The notes beneath the pieces were generated by a model, which saw only the letters and a list, made by a program, of their open reading frames with translations, made no database searches and was not told where the DNA came from. The translations under genes were made by a program, and so were the position numbers. Below, piece after piece: positions 17,363 through 26,764 of a stretch of DNA of 64,000 nt (position 1 is the stretch's first letter; each line of letters opens with the position of its first letter). The stretch is taken from assembly GCA_947492525.1 (NCBI GenBank), contig CANLNQ010000029.1:25915-89914 (forward strand), given 5' to 3'. Source of the DNA: an uncultured Granulosicoccus sp. (GTDB lineage Bacteria; Pseudomonadota; Gammaproteobacteria; Granulosicoccales; Granulosicoccaceae).

Positions 17363-18459
17363 TGTCTGGACAATCGCATCAGCTGGCTTGAGTCCTCGGG
17401 CAGCTCAGACAGCGTCGCATTCGGTGAGGCAACAATTTGAGCAGATTTCCAGATGGCCTCCCACCAACCCAATGTACGATATGGATAGCCTTGCTGTTCA
17501 AAATACTGTTGTACCAGGGGGCTCAGCTCGCGGCTACGTGTATGGCAGATCGTCGGGAACAGGTGGTGCTCGATTTGATAATCCACCCCTGCACACAGCA
17601 GCCTGCCGAACCAGCCTGTGGAGAAATTGACCGTGGTGGCCGCTTGTAGATAGACCCGATCCGATTTCATTGCTTCTGGATCCAGTCTGACCGCTTCAGC
17701 GGGGTAGTGTGCAGGAGCGAACAACGCGAACAGCCCGTAGGAGATCAAAGAGAAGCGAACCAGCGTGAACAGTAGAACATCGGATACGGCGAAGAAGAGG
17801 CAGGGGATCACCATCCAGACAAGGTAGTGCAGCGATAGCCAGGCGACATCGATCCAGTGTTCCGGGTTACGTCCCCGAGAGATCCACATCTGCCTGAGCA
17901 GAAACGTCCAGCCCGTGATAATGACTCCGAATGAATTCAGTACAATGGCAAACGGGAATATCCATCCCTGGTATCGAGCCATCAATGACCTGATACCCGT
18001 AAGCTCGCTGGCTTCTTCACGGGTCAATGAAAAAAAGGGTGCCAGAGTTGCGTCGTCATCGACACCGATGACATTGGGAGCCGGGTGATGAACCACGATA
18101 TGTTTGTTCTTCCAGTAAACAGCAGACAGCTGCAGGAAAAACGGGTAGCCGAAATAGGTCATCAGACGATTGAGTTTTCTGTTTTTGCTGCAAGCGCCGT
18201 GTGACCACATGTGGGTATTTGTCGACACTCCCATACTGCCTATGGTGACAAGCAGCATACCGAGTGCATCGATGTAGATGGGCTCGAACACGATGACTAC
18301 GGTTATGCCGAGTAATGTGATCATGACGAAGGCCACCATCTCAGCAACGACCCGTCCGGTCCGATATTCGTAAAAACCCTTGGCTTCAAGCATGTTCCTG
18401 AACTCTCTGAACGCTCTGGCCTTGTTCTTGTTCTGGAAATCATTCACGGCGGATTGCAT
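17359..18459 (-). CDS. Membrane fatty-acid desaturase (three-His-box type)
   Basis: A 366-aa integral membrane di-iron desaturase. The three histidine boxes are present: HMWSH (H83, H87), HIVVHH (H120, H124, H125) and QIEHH (Q295, H298, H299). The Gln in the third box is typical of front-end or acyl-lipid desaturases rather than DesA types. No cytochrome b5 domain is fused, so an external electron donor is needed. About four membrane spans flank the boxes. It lies between the methyltransferase gene (61 bp upstream) and a coupled hydrolase gene. It would introduce a double bond in a membrane-lipid acyl chain. Confidence 0.92.
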   Translation of the reverse strand: MQSAVNDFQNKNKARAFREFRNMLEAKGFYEYRTGRVVAEMVAFVMITLLGITVVIVFEPIYIDALGMLLVTIGSMGVSTNTHMWSHGACSKNRKLNRLMTYFGYPFFLQLSAVYWKNKHIVVHHPAPNVIGVDDDATLAPFFSLTREEASELTGIRSLMARYQGWIFPFAIVLNSFGVIITGWTFLLRQMWISRGRNPEHWIDVAWLSLHYLVWMVIPCLFFAVSDVLLFTLVRFSLISYGLFALFAPAHYPAEAVRLDPEAMKSDRVYLQAATTVNFSTGWFGRLLCAGVDYQIEHHLFPTICHTRSRELSPLVQQYFEQQGYPYRTLGWWEAIWKSAQIVASPNATLSELPEDSSQLMRLSRQ

Positions 18460-18520
18460 CGGCTTGCACCTCTGATTCTGTTCGGGGTCGTTTTGTTGCC
18501 TGACTACATTTGACAGATGT

Positions 18521-19771
18521 TCAAACGCGCTGATAGTCGTAGCTGGCGTGGTAGTCCCTGGTCAGAAGGACCTGATATACCGATAGGTCGCCGACAAGAG
18601 CGACGGCTATTCCACACGCCAGATAGTATTCCCACATGCGTTGGAATGACTGGTCGTATATCGCAGGATCAAGCTTCTTCTTGTTGGCATTGAAGGCATC
18701 AAGCCAGCGTCGAGTGGTGATGGCATAGTGTCGAACCATGTTTTCGACATCAATGATCGCCATATCCTGTGATTCGATATGGTTCGCCAAGGCCGAAAGC
18801 TTTGGTGTATCTGAGCCGGGAAAGATATATTTCTGTATGAACGGGTCATGCTTGTTCACGCGTGCATTCTTGCCAATCGCGTGGACCAGAGCCCAGCCAT
18901 CAGACCTCAGCGAGCGCTTGATCATCTGAAAGTACTGTTTGTACGCACTTGAGGGTACGTGCTCCAGCATTCCGACACTGACGATGCGATCAAATTGTCC
19001 TTGAATCTCGGAAAAATCGCCCAGGATGATATTCACACGGTCAGCCACTCCGTGCTTTTCTGCGTTTTCCCTTGCTCGGTCCGCATGGCTTTTACTGTTG
19101 GTGATGCCTGTTGCCCGGACGCCATGAAACCTGGCAGCGTGCACAAGCAGGCCGCCATTCCCACAGCCCACGTCAAGCAGACTTGCTCCGTCAGACAGCT
19201 TCAGTTTCTGGCAGATACGCTCAAGCTTCTGAGTCTGCAGGTCGGTGATGGAGTCGTTGTGAGTCTTTGCATAGCCACAGGAATACACCATGTACTCATC
19301 TTCGAGAAATATATCGAACAATGTGTCCCCGATATCGTAATGTCGGCGAACGTTCTTCTTGCGACCAACAAGGGCATTACCTCGCAATAGACACAGGTAA
19401 CGTAGTGTCATCAACCAGCTACCCCGTATCTTTCTGTCGACGCGGTTCTTCAGCAGACAGGTCAATAGCTCAGGTAATTTGCCATTGGCAACCGTGAACT
19501 GGCCGTCCATATAGGCCTCGCCCATGCCAAGATTTCCGTATCGAATGACGCTGCGAAAGAACTGAGTGTCGTGTACCTCGAGAATCAATTCGTTGACGCG
19601 TCCTGATGTCCGGCCCAGAGCTCTTTCGCCGCTCGGTGTGCGCAGGGTGATGCAATCTCCACCCTCTCCCAGTGCCGTGTCAAGTATCTCCTCAAAGAAC
19701 AATTGATAGGTATCGGCGACAGGGACTACTCCTGTCTGGAGCAGTGTCTGATTGTTCAGATTGTGTGACAT
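18521..19771 (-). CDS. Cyclopropane-fatty-acid synthase-like SAM methyltransferase
   Basis: A 416-aa protein of the CFA synthase family. SAM motif I is LLDVGCGNGGL (about 198-208), the pre-motif YSCGYAK corresponds to the family's YSCAYW-like segment, and GMLEHV holds the conserved acidic residue of the active site. The N-terminal lipid-binding domain (about 20-130) is present, so length and architecture are complete. Members form cyclopropane rings or add methyl groups to unsaturated phospholipid acyl chains. Next to a desaturase, it probably methylates the double bond that enzyme makes. The precise product (cyclopropane, methyl-branched, methylene or a furan-type precursor) cannot be read from sequence. 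Confidence 0.9.
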   Translation of the reverse strand: MSHNLNNQTLLQTGVVPVADTYQLFFEEILDTALGEGGDCITLRTPSGERALGRTSGRVNELILEVHDTQFFRSVIRYGNLGMGEAYMDGQFTVANGKLPELLTCLLKNRVDRKIRGSWLMTLRYLCLLRGNALVGRKKNVRRHYDIGDTLFDIFLEDEYMVYSCGYAKTHNDSITDLQTQKLERICQKLKLSDGASLLDVGCGNGGLLVHAARFHGVRATGITNSKSHADRARENAEKHGVADRVNIILGDFSEIQGQFDRIVSVGMLEHVPSSAYKQYFQMIKRSLRSDGWALVHAIGKNARVNKHDPFIQKYIFPGSDTPKLSALANHIESQDMAIIDVENMVRHYAITTRRWLDAFNANKKKLDPAIYDQSFQRMWEYYLACGIAVALVGDLSVYQVLLTRDYHASYDYQRV

Positions 19772-20278
19772 GCCTGCATTACTCTTGTGAATTGCCTGAA
19801 GGTTCCACCTGCAAGGGTCTGTAGCTGATCATTCGACCTCGAATGGTGTCTACAGTAGTTGTAGCCAGCACGGTGTCAGCTCTAGCTGACGACTAGCGTG
19901 AGTTTCAAATCACTGTCGAGTCGCTGGTGTGAGGTCCATACTAATAACAACAATCAGATTCGTGCAATTCGGCAAAAGTATAAGTCTTGTCGACAATCTA
20001 TATTAACGATAGCGACGTTAAATAATACAATGATGGAATATATGTTCTGAATCGTCGGCTTGCTGGCCACCTGGCGGGGCTGATTGCATTGAGCAAGGAG
20101 AGGGTCGCAGAGCTTGCGTGTTGCGGCAAGAGTGCTTGTATTTCAAGGCCAGTTAGAAATATTTTTTGTGCCGGTTCGTGCGGCGCCTATGGCCTGTTCG
20201 GCAGGGGAAATGCTTGTCCTGATAATGCGTCGCTGATCGGTCTTGGAGACTCTGTGTTCGTTTGAACCGTATAGCGCT
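19772..20278. other. AT-rich intergenic region upstream of the methyltransferase gene
   Basis: No gene seen in 507 bp. The part 19930-20045 is markedly AT-rich and holds a perfect 10-bp palindrome TTGTCGACAA at 19987-19996. Promoters for the minus-strand methyltransferase, desaturase and hydrolase genes probably lie here, so the 20279 gene may be a separate transcript. Confidence 0.4.
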
Positions 20279-21181
20279 TCAGCAATTGTTCTTCAGGAAG
20301 CTATTCAGCTCATGGACGAATCGGTCGGGATCCTCGAGTTCTGGCGAATGACCAACCCCATTTAGAATGCACTCGTGGAAATTTTCACAGAAGGATCTGC
20401 TGGACGACTTGTCAGTCCGGCAGTGGGAAGCATCCTCGTTCCCCCAGACTATCAGGCAGGGTTGTCTGATCCTGCTAAGCTTCGGATCTTTTCGCATATA
20501 GGTCTGAAAACACGAAGCCAGAGAAAAACACGCTCCCTTGTCGAATGATTCCCTGGCGGCCTCTGTGAGCGTTGCCGCCTTATGCGAGTCAGTAATGACA
20601 TCAGCGAACCAACGCTCGACACGTTTGCGACCCAATGCAAGCAAGGCTAACTGACCCAATACCGGTGTCTGGAGTATCTTTCTGGGATCTCGACCGTTCC
20701 GCCAATTCAGTGCCTCCGGCCAACTGGGTGTCTGAATCAGTACGACTTGGGAGACCAATGCCTCGTTTTCGTGTGCAATCCGAAGTGCTGAAAATCCCAG
20801 AATGCATGGCAGCGCCAGTACGTAGGGACCTCGATCGACCTTGACCAGAAAATCCATGACATTACGTGTCGCTGTGTTGAAGTCGTGTCTTGAATTCAGT
20901 CGTGCGGGATGAGAAAAGCCGAAGCCAGGGGCTTCGAACGCAACCACCGTATGGTTCTTGGATAACTTTTCGATGAGTTCCGAGCAGGCTTCCAATGGTA
21001 CCGGTGGGTCTGCGCTGATGGCAATGCAGGTACTGCCTGAACCACTGATCGAGTACCGGATACTCGTACTAGCTAGTTGCATGAAGCGATAGGTATCCGG
21101 TTTTTCCTGGTGGGCACTCTCGGTGCTCTGTCGTTGTCCGATCAGAACTGGTAAGAGATTGTTGAAGAGAGTAGGCAGCAT
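20279..21181 (-). CDS. Alpha/beta hydrolase with Cys at the nucleophile position
   Basis: A 300-aa alpha/beta-hydrolase fold protein. The acid region WGNEDASH and the His region GVGHSPELEDP are clear, and FEAPGFGFS matches the oxyanion-side strand. At the nucleophile elbow the usual GHSxGG is replaced by LPCILG, so Cys stands where Ser is expected and the flanking glycines are partly lost. Cys nucleophiles occur in the PHA synthase and depolymerase families, so activity is possible; a non-catalytic role is the alternative. It reads toward the methyltransferase and desaturase genes but is separated from them by 507 bp. Confidence 0.8.
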   Translation of the reverse strand: MLPTLFNNLLPVLIGQRQSTESAHQEKPDTYRFMQLASTSIRYSISGSGSTCIAISADPPVPLEACSELIEKLSKNHTVVAFEAPGFGFSHPARLNSRHDFNTATRNVMDFLVKVDRGPYVLALPCILGFSALRIAHENEALVSQVVLIQTPSWPEALNWRNGRDPRKILQTPVLGQLALLALGRKRVERWFADVITDSHKAATLTEAARESFDKGACFSLASCFQTYMRKDPKLSRIRQPCLIVWGNEDASHCRTDKSSSRSFCENFHECILNGVGHSPELEDPDRFVHELNSFLKNNC

Positions 21182-22037
21182 GAGTGTTGTCCTGATACTG
21201 GCATGAGCAAGCGGTTCGTCGGGTCAGGTGACTCGTTGATCATTACATTACGGCAACCACTTCAACGCCCAGAAGCCCTTTGCACCAAGTCTGACTGACT
21301 CCCGTCCTCTCCTTGCAGTAAGTTTGAAAGGGTAGAAACTGACGACTTGTATTGGTTGCTTGTTCTCGCCATCTGGTCAGGGCCCCGCGCATCCTTTCTT
21401 CAGCGTGAGTGTTACTGTCAGAGTCGTTGCGGGTGAGGCACACTGTATTTGAATCAGTATGTGTCGGCAATCGAAAGGCGCGGGAAAGGCGTTGAATCAT
21501 ACTTAAGGGTCAACGGCTTCTTATCAAAAAGGTGCAATTCTGAATTGGAGTACAGATTGCTGCCATGCGGACGTGAGTAGCTGCAAGTACGGTGTTATTG
21601 AGTGCTTCGATGAATGTTCCGGGAAGTCCTTCGTACAGCCCAGGCCTGGTGTCAGTGGATTTCGACATCTAAACTGGTCGGCTGATTGTTTCTGTATAAC
21701 GGTCTGATGCAACGGTCGCCACGGAACTTGGCTAATGGAGTGGGCGATTTCCTCGCCCGAACAATTTGTAGTTTGACTGCCGGTGGCTCTGTGGTCCATC
21801 GGTAGTTTTGCGTTATTGGCCTCTTCTAATCCATGCCAGTAGAGAGCTTGTGATGATAGCTGTTACACGACCTGTTTCCTGGTTGAGTGATCTGGATCTT
21901 CAAGGCGTTTCCCTGAATGATAAGCAAGGTCATGTCATTCATCCTGAGGATTCCCACAATCTGCACGCACAACGAGTTTAGGGGCAGCAGCACAATTGTC
22001 ATACTTGGCGTCAAATGTTTACGATATAATTCAGTGC
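21182..22037. other. Long gap without recognisable gene
   Basis: About 850 bp with several short minus-strand frames (for example 21243-21500 and 21524-21799). None has a ribosome site or a recognisable domain. I see no RNA gene or insertion sequence. It separates the lipid island from the PepSY genes. Confidence 0.45.
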
Positions 22038-22433
22038 ATGATGAACCGGCATCTTCTCCAAGGACGAACCTCCAGCGCCATGCGTTTGCTTGTGGTGTTG
22101 ATGCTTGCATTATCCTTGCTGACGCCCAAAGTGGCACTGACCGCTACTTTGTTGCTGGGTGAGGGTTATCGCACCGTAGTCATTTGCAGCGGTACCGAAC
22201 TGCTGCGGGTAACTGTGGGTCCGGATGGTGAAATTGTCAGTGACGCCGGCCATGAATATGTCGCGCCACATTGCGTACTCACTCATCATGATGTCGTGGC
22301 GCTGCAACGCGCCTGGCAACGAGCTGACTACCCACAATTCAACCAGGAAGTACCTGCACCGGTGCTTGCCATCGCCGTGGTACCTCGCTGGTACCGGCAG
22401 GTCGTTTCGAGCCGCGGGCCTCCGCTGGGCTGA
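22038..22433 (+). CDS. Small secreted or membrane protein before PepSY gene (DUF2946-like)
   Basis: About 131 aa with an N-terminal hydrophobic helix (MRLLVVLMLALSLLTP) that may serve as a signal or anchor. It continues with a polar region containing His and Cys residues (APHCVLTHHD) and a Pro-rich end (VSSRGPPLG). Small proteins of this shape are often encoded beside PepSY membrane proteins and TonB receptors in metal-uptake loci; the DUF2946 comparison is inference. The start may be ATG 22038 or 22041. Confidence 0.55.
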   Translation: MMNRHLLQGRTSSAMRLLVVLMLALSLLTPKVALTATLLLGEGYRTVVICSGTELLRVTVGPDGEIVSDAGHEYVAPHCVLTHHDVVALQRAWQRADYPQFNQEVPAPVLAIAVVPRWYRQVVSSRGPPLG

Positions 22434-22612
22434 GATCGCAGTATCACGTCCAGCTCTTCGACTGGGCGTATCTTCTCCGATATTCCAAACAGAAAACGCG
22501 CCGATCGCATTACCGTGAGCGGCTGCCGTACTGTGCGCCTGTCATGTGCGCATGCATGGTAGCGCCCGGGAGTAGGTGCGCGCGCTCACTCAGCCTACCA
22601 AAAAAGAATTCC

Positions 22613-24034
22613 ATGAACACTATCAATCCGTCCTTTTCACCTGCCGCATCTTCGCGCAAGACCACAGCGGAGACCAGCCACAGCAAGCTCTACCTTGCCG
22701 CGTGGCGTTGGCATTTCTATGCCGGCCTCTACGTCATTCCCTTTCTACTGATACTCGCCATCACCGGCATGGCCATGCTGTGGACGAATACTCTGGCGGG
22801 GCGTGATGGTGAACGAATCGGCGTGATCGCCAAAGGTGTGGCATTGCCCGTCTCGTCACAGGCAGAAGCGGCGCAAAGCGCGGTGCCTGACGGAGAACTG
22901 GTCCAGTACATTGCGCCGCTGTCGCCCGAACAGGCTGCCATATTCGGTCTGAAAACCGCAGACGAAACGCTGGTTGTCGCAGTCAACCCCTATACCGCAG
23001 AGGTACTGGGAGAATCATCGCGAGAGAACAGCTGGTACAGCTTGTTCGACACTATCCATGGCAGCCTGCTGCTGGGTACCACCGGTGATCGATTGATAGA
23101 GATCGCCGCCTCCCTGAGCGTTGTGCTCATTGCCACGGGCCTGTATCTGTGGTGGCCCAGAAAGAAGAGCCTGCTGGCGTCACTGATTCCGAATGTCAGA
23201 GCAAGAGGGCGGAGTCTGTGGAAGTCATTGCATGTCAGTGTTGGAGCATGGGTATCCATACTGTTGTTCATTTTCCTGCTGTCCGGTCTATCCTGGGCCG
23301 GTGTCTGGGGTGAAAAGCTGATGCAGGCCTGGAACACCTTCCCGGCCGAGAAATACGGTGCACATCAATCCGATTCGCTGCATGCCAGCATGAATCACGG
23401 TGGTACGAAGCAGGTCCCGTGGGCACTGGAACAGACACCCATGCCGGCGTCAGGTTCTCAAGCAGGTTCTGTGGAGCAATTGGCCGAGCAACCCATTGAC
23501 ATCGACAGTCTTGCGGCCTTTGCGCGAACCATCGGCTTCGACCAGCGATTTCAATTGAATATTCCGCAAAGCGATACAGCCGTCTGGACCATTTCACGTG
23601 ACTCGATGAGTTCGGACAGTACTGATGCCACCACTGATCGCACCGTACATGTTGATCAATACAGTGGCAAGATACTCGCAGATATCGCCTTTCAGGATTA
23701 CTCGATCTACGGTAAGGCCATGGCCGCCGGTGTCGGTTTTCACATGGGCACACTCGGTCTGTGGAATATTGCCCTGAACACGGTGTTCTGTCTGGCCGTG
23801 ATCTTCCTGTGCGTCAGCGGTGTGGTCATGTGGTGGAAGCGTCGTCCGTCAATGGCGGGACGACTGGTGGCTCCGCCCATGCCCACCAATATGCCGCAAT
23901 GGAGAGGCGCGACAGTGACCGGTCTGGCGATCTCTCTGTTCTTCCCGTTGGCCGGTATCACACTGTTGACGGTCATGGCGCTGGACCATCTGCTGCTGTC
24001 ACGTGTGCCTGTCCTGAGGCGGGCGTTTTCCTGA
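22613..24034 (+). CDS. PepSY-associated membrane protein (COG3182)
   Basis: A 473-aa protein with the four-helix PepSY_TM architecture: helix 1 follows AAWRWHFYAGLYVIPFLLIL, helix 2 precedes LYLWWPRK, helix 3 is in WVSILLFIFLLSGLSWAG, and the last helices follow LWNIALNTVF. Conserved His and Trp residues in the helices suggest haem binding. Such proteins are thought to be siderophore- or iron-linked reductases in the inner membrane. ATG 22613 fits the family N-terminus. The preceding small gene is probably in the same transcript; no receptor gene is present nearby. Confidence 0.9.
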   Translation: MNTINPSFSPAASSRKTTAETSHSKLYLAAWRWHFYAGLYVIPFLLILAITGMAMLWTNTLAGRDGERIGVIAKGVALPVSSQAEAAQSAVPDGELVQYIAPLSPEQAAIFGLKTADETLVVAVNPYTAEVLGESSRENSWYSLFDTIHGSLLLGTTGDRLIEIAASLSVVLIATGLYLWWPRKKSLLASLIPNVRARGRSLWKSLHVSVGAWVSILLFIFLLSGLSWAGVWGEKLMQAWNTFPAEKYGAHQSDSLHASMNHGGTKQVPWALEQTPMPASGSQAGSVEQLAEQPIDIDSLAAFARTIGFDQRFQLNIPQSDTAVWTISRDSMSSDSTDATTDRTVHVDQYSGKILADIAFQDYSIYGKAMAAGVGFHMGTLGLWNIALNTVFCLAVIFLCVSGVVMWWKRRPSMAGRLVAPPMPTNMPQWRGATVTGLAISLFFPLAGITLLTVMALDHLLLSRVPVLRRAFS

Positions 24035-24140
24035 TTGACGCATTGTCGAAACACGACCTGACTCAAACACGACATCTTGCCGAAACATGGCCTTCAGGAT
24101 ATGTTACTGGAGTCATGAACAACTCCGGGAATAGCACACG

Positions 24141-25031
24141 ATGTTGAGCAAGGACCAGATCGATTTCTATCAGGAGAACGGCTATCTGATGATCGAAAAC
24201 GCGTTGAGCGAAGATCAGTTGCAACTCCTGCAAGAGGTCACGAACACCTTCATCGAAGGCTCGCGAGAGGTCACTCAGAGCAACGATGTCTATGATCTGG
24301 ATGAGGGGCATTGCAAGGACGAGCCCAGGTTGACTCGAATCAAGCTTCCGCACAAGCAACATCCGGCGTTTTGGGAGGTACTCGGAAGTGGCAGAATCAC
24401 ATCCATGTTGAGCGCATTGCTCGGGCCTGATATACGCCTGCATACCAGCAAGTTGAACACCAAGGCACCGGGTGGCGGTGCTGCGGTTGAATGGCATCAG
24501 GATTGGGCTTTCTATCCGCATACCAACGATGACATGCTGGCAGTGGGTATCATGCTGGGTGATGTGGATATTGAAAACGGCCCCTTGCTGGTCATTCCGG
24601 GGAGCCATCGGGGACCTGTACTTGAGCATATGAATGACGGCGTATTCAGTGGCGCCATCGATCCGCAGGATCCGGCCTTTGACGTCAGCAAGGCAGTGGC
24701 CTTGACCGGCAAGGCAGGCAGCATGAGTGTCCATCACGTGCGCACACTGCATGGTTCGGCACCCAATTTGTCTGATCGGGCCCGGCTGTTGCTGTTATAC
24801 GAGTGCGGTGCGGCTGATGCCTGGCCAATTGCAGGCAGCGCCAGTTCGTTTACCGGCATGAGTCAGGCGGCGTTCTGGCAGACCATCAATGAGCGTATGA
24901 TCTGTGGTGTGCAGTCCATGCAGCCCAGGCTTGCCGATGTGCCGATTCGGATGCCTTTGCCACCGCCACCGGACAGCTCCTCGATTTTCACCATGCAGCA
25001 GAGTAGTGGTGCCAGAAGTGCCTTTGCCTGA
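24141..25031 (+). CDS. Phytanoyl-CoA dioxygenase (PhyH) family protein
   Basis: A 296-aa Fe(II)/2-oxoglutarate dioxygenase. The facial triad is seen: H119 and D121 in EWHQDWAF, and H204 in LHGSAPN, with a 2-oxoglutarate-binding Arg at R213 (SDRARLLL). The N-terminus QIDFYQENGYLMIENALS is typical of PhyH. It hydroxylates an aliphatic carbon of an unknown substrate. It heads a plus-strand run of four genes (dioxygenase, dehydrogenase-like, aldolase, phosphatase-like). Confidence 0.9.
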   Translation: MLSKDQIDFYQENGYLMIENALSEDQLQLLQEVTNTFIEGSREVTQSNDVYDLDEGHCKDEPRLTRIKLPHKQHPAFWEVLGSGRITSMLSALLGPDIRLHTSKLNTKAPGGGAAVEWHQDWAFYPHTNDDMLAVGIMLGDVDIENGPLLVIPGSHRGPVLEHMNDGVFSGAIDPQDPAFDVSKAVALTGKAGSMSVHHVRTLHGSAPNLSDRARLLLLYECGAADAWPIAGSASSFTGMSQAAFWQTINERMICGVQSMQPRLADVPIRMPLPPPPDSSSIFTMQQSSGARSAFA

Positions 25032-25114
25032 TAGTCCGAGCACAGGATCGTCAAGGAAGGGCGTTGTAGTGGCCAGACTGCAGTCATGCTTGAAACCGGA
25101 TTGATACGCTTTCA

Positions 25115-25957
25115 ATGACACAGCTCATTTCGGGGCATACCCGATTCATCGCACATCTGGGTGTGCCTACCGAGAGCTTTCGTGCTCCGATGATCTACAA
25201 CCCGTATTTCCAATCACGCGGCATCGATGTCGTGGTCGTGCCCATGGGGTGCGAAGTTGAAGACTATGCCGAATTTCTGCCGTTGCTGTCACGACAGCGC
25301 AACTTCATCGGGGCATTGGTCACCATGCCTCACAAGATGACTACCCCGGCGTTGCTGGATGAGATCAGTACCACCGTGCAGATCTGCGGTGCCTGTAACG
25401 CCGTCAAGCGTGATGCGCGCGGCAGGCTTGTTGGCGACATGTTCGATGGTGAGGGTTTTACCCGTGGCCTGTTGGGAAAAGGGCAAGCCGTCGAAGGCTC
25501 ATCTGCGTTGCTCGTTGGTGCAGGCGGTGTGGGATCCTCCATCGCCGCATCCCTGGCCGAGGCCGGTCTGACTCGTATGGGCGTGTTCGATATCAACGCC
25601 GAATCTGCTGCGCGTCTGGCGGCGAAGCTGAGCCAGCACTACCCGTCTATCGAGATTTCCTGCGGTTCGAACGATCCGTCGGGCTGGGACATCGTCATCA
25701 ATGCCACGCCGCTGGGCATGATGCCCGGGGATCCGATGCCGGTTGACGTTCATCGCCTGTCGCCAGCTACTTTCGTTGGCGAAGTGGTCATGACGCAGGA
25801 AGAAACCGCTTTTGTGGCCGCGGCCAGAGAACGAGGCTGCCTCACCCAGATCGGTACTGATATGCTGTATGAACAGATACCCGCCTATCTGGAATTTTTC
25901 GGACTTCCTGCCACCACGCCGGATGAGTTTCGCAAGCTCGCACAGATACGCTATTGA
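25115..25957 (+). CDS. Shikimate dehydrogenase-like oxidoreductase
   Basis: A 280-aa protein with the AroE two-domain layout: an N-terminal substrate domain ending GACNAVKRD, then a Rossmann fold starting LLVGAGGVGSSIAASL (about residue 129). The catalytic Lys motif reads TMPHK instead of TxPxK, keeping the Lys. The usual SxS shikimate-carboxylate motif near the N-terminus is not present (AHLGVPTESF), so the substrate may be a related hydroxy acid or quinate-like compound. It sits in a catabolic-looking operon and is probably not the housekeeping aroE. Confidence 0.83.
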   Translation: MTQLISGHTRFIAHLGVPTESFRAPMIYNPYFQSRGIDVVVVPMGCEVEDYAEFLPLLSRQRNFIGALVTMPHKMTTPALLDEISTTVQICGACNAVKRDARGRLVGDMFDGEGFTRGLLGKGQAVEGSSALLVGAGGVGSSIAASLAEAGLTRMGVFDINAESAARLAAKLSQHYPSIEISCGSNDPSGWDIVINATPLGMMPGDPMPVDVHRLSPATFVGEVVMTQEETAFVAAARERGCLTQIGTDMLYEQIPAYLEFFGLPATTPDEFRKLAQIRY

Positions 25958-25970
25958 GGAAATGACGATC

Positions 25971-26735
25971 ATGGATTTGCCGAAGAATCGCTTCAAGGCC
26001 GCACTGAAGGAAGGACGCCGCCAGATTGGTCTGTGGTGCTCTTTTCCGGATTCGGGTGTGGTGGAAATGCTGGCCGGTTGTGGCTATGACTGGATGCTGC
26101 TGGATACCGAGCATTCGGCCATGGGGCCAGTCGATACAATGCCGCTCATGCAGGCCGCAGCCCCCTACGAAGTTACTACCATCGTTCGGCCCGGCTGGAA
26201 CAACCCGGTCGAGATCAAGAAGCTGCTTGATTGTGGAGCGCAGAGCCTGTTGATCCCCTATGTGCAGAATGCAAGGGAGGCCACGGATGCTGTTGCCGCC
26301 GTGCGCTATCCGCCCCAGGGTATCCGTGGTGTGGCAGGCATGACCCGCGGCAGTCGCTATGGCGCCATCAAAGATTATGCGAAGCGGGCCCATGAAGAGA
26401 TCTGCCTGCTGGTACAGGTAGAGACGACGGAAGCGCTGGCCAATATCGAGGAAATCGCAAAGGTCGACGGTGTGGATGGTATTTTCATCGGACCGGCGGA
26501 CCTGGCAGCGTCGATGGGTCATGCTGGCGAACCCTCGCATCCCGAGGTCAAGGCTGCGGTCATCGAGGCTGTACATCGCATCAGGAACGCCGGTCTACCA
26601 GCTGGAATTCTGTCGCTGGATCAGAGCTTCCTGCGGGAAGTGGCAGATGCCGGAGCGCTGTTCATTGCTGTTGACACGGACGCCGGCCTGTTGAGACGCA
26701 ATGCGCTCGCCAGAGCACGGGAATGGCGAGAATGA
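25971..26735 (+). CDS. HpcH/HpaI-family class II aldolase
   Basis: A 254-aa aldolase/lyase. Family signatures seen: LLDTEHSAMGP near residue 43, LLIPYVQNAREA with the phosphate/pyruvate site, GIRGVAGMTRGSRYG, VQVETTEALANIEEI with the metal Glu, and GIFIGPADLAASMG. It cleaves 4-hydroxy-2-oxoacids to pyruvate plus an aldehyde. ATG 25971 is preferred because GAGGA lies ten bases upstream; ATG 25962 is only three bases from it. The gene begins 13 bp after the dehydrogenase-like gene, so the two are cotranscribed. Confidence 0.93.
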   Translation: MDLPKNRFKAALKEGRRQIGLWCSFPDSGVVEMLAGCGYDWMLLDTEHSAMGPVDTMPLMQAAAPYEVTTIVRPGWNNPVEIKKLLDCGAQSLLIPYVQNAREATDAVAAVRYPPQGIRGVAGMTRGSRYGAIKDYAKRAHEEICLLVQVETTEALANIEEIAKVDGVDGIFIGPADLAASMGHAGEPSHPEVKAAVIEAVHRIRNAGLPAGILSLDQSFLREVADAGALFIAVDTDAGLLRRNALARAREWRE

Positions 26736-26764
26736 ACACGCTTGCGGCCGGTATCGTTGCCTGA

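Noticed and set aside
21243..22137. Several short minus-strand genes in the 21.2-22.0 kb gap
   Set aside because: No ribosome sites, no recognisable domains and amino-acid composition typical of non-coding frames.
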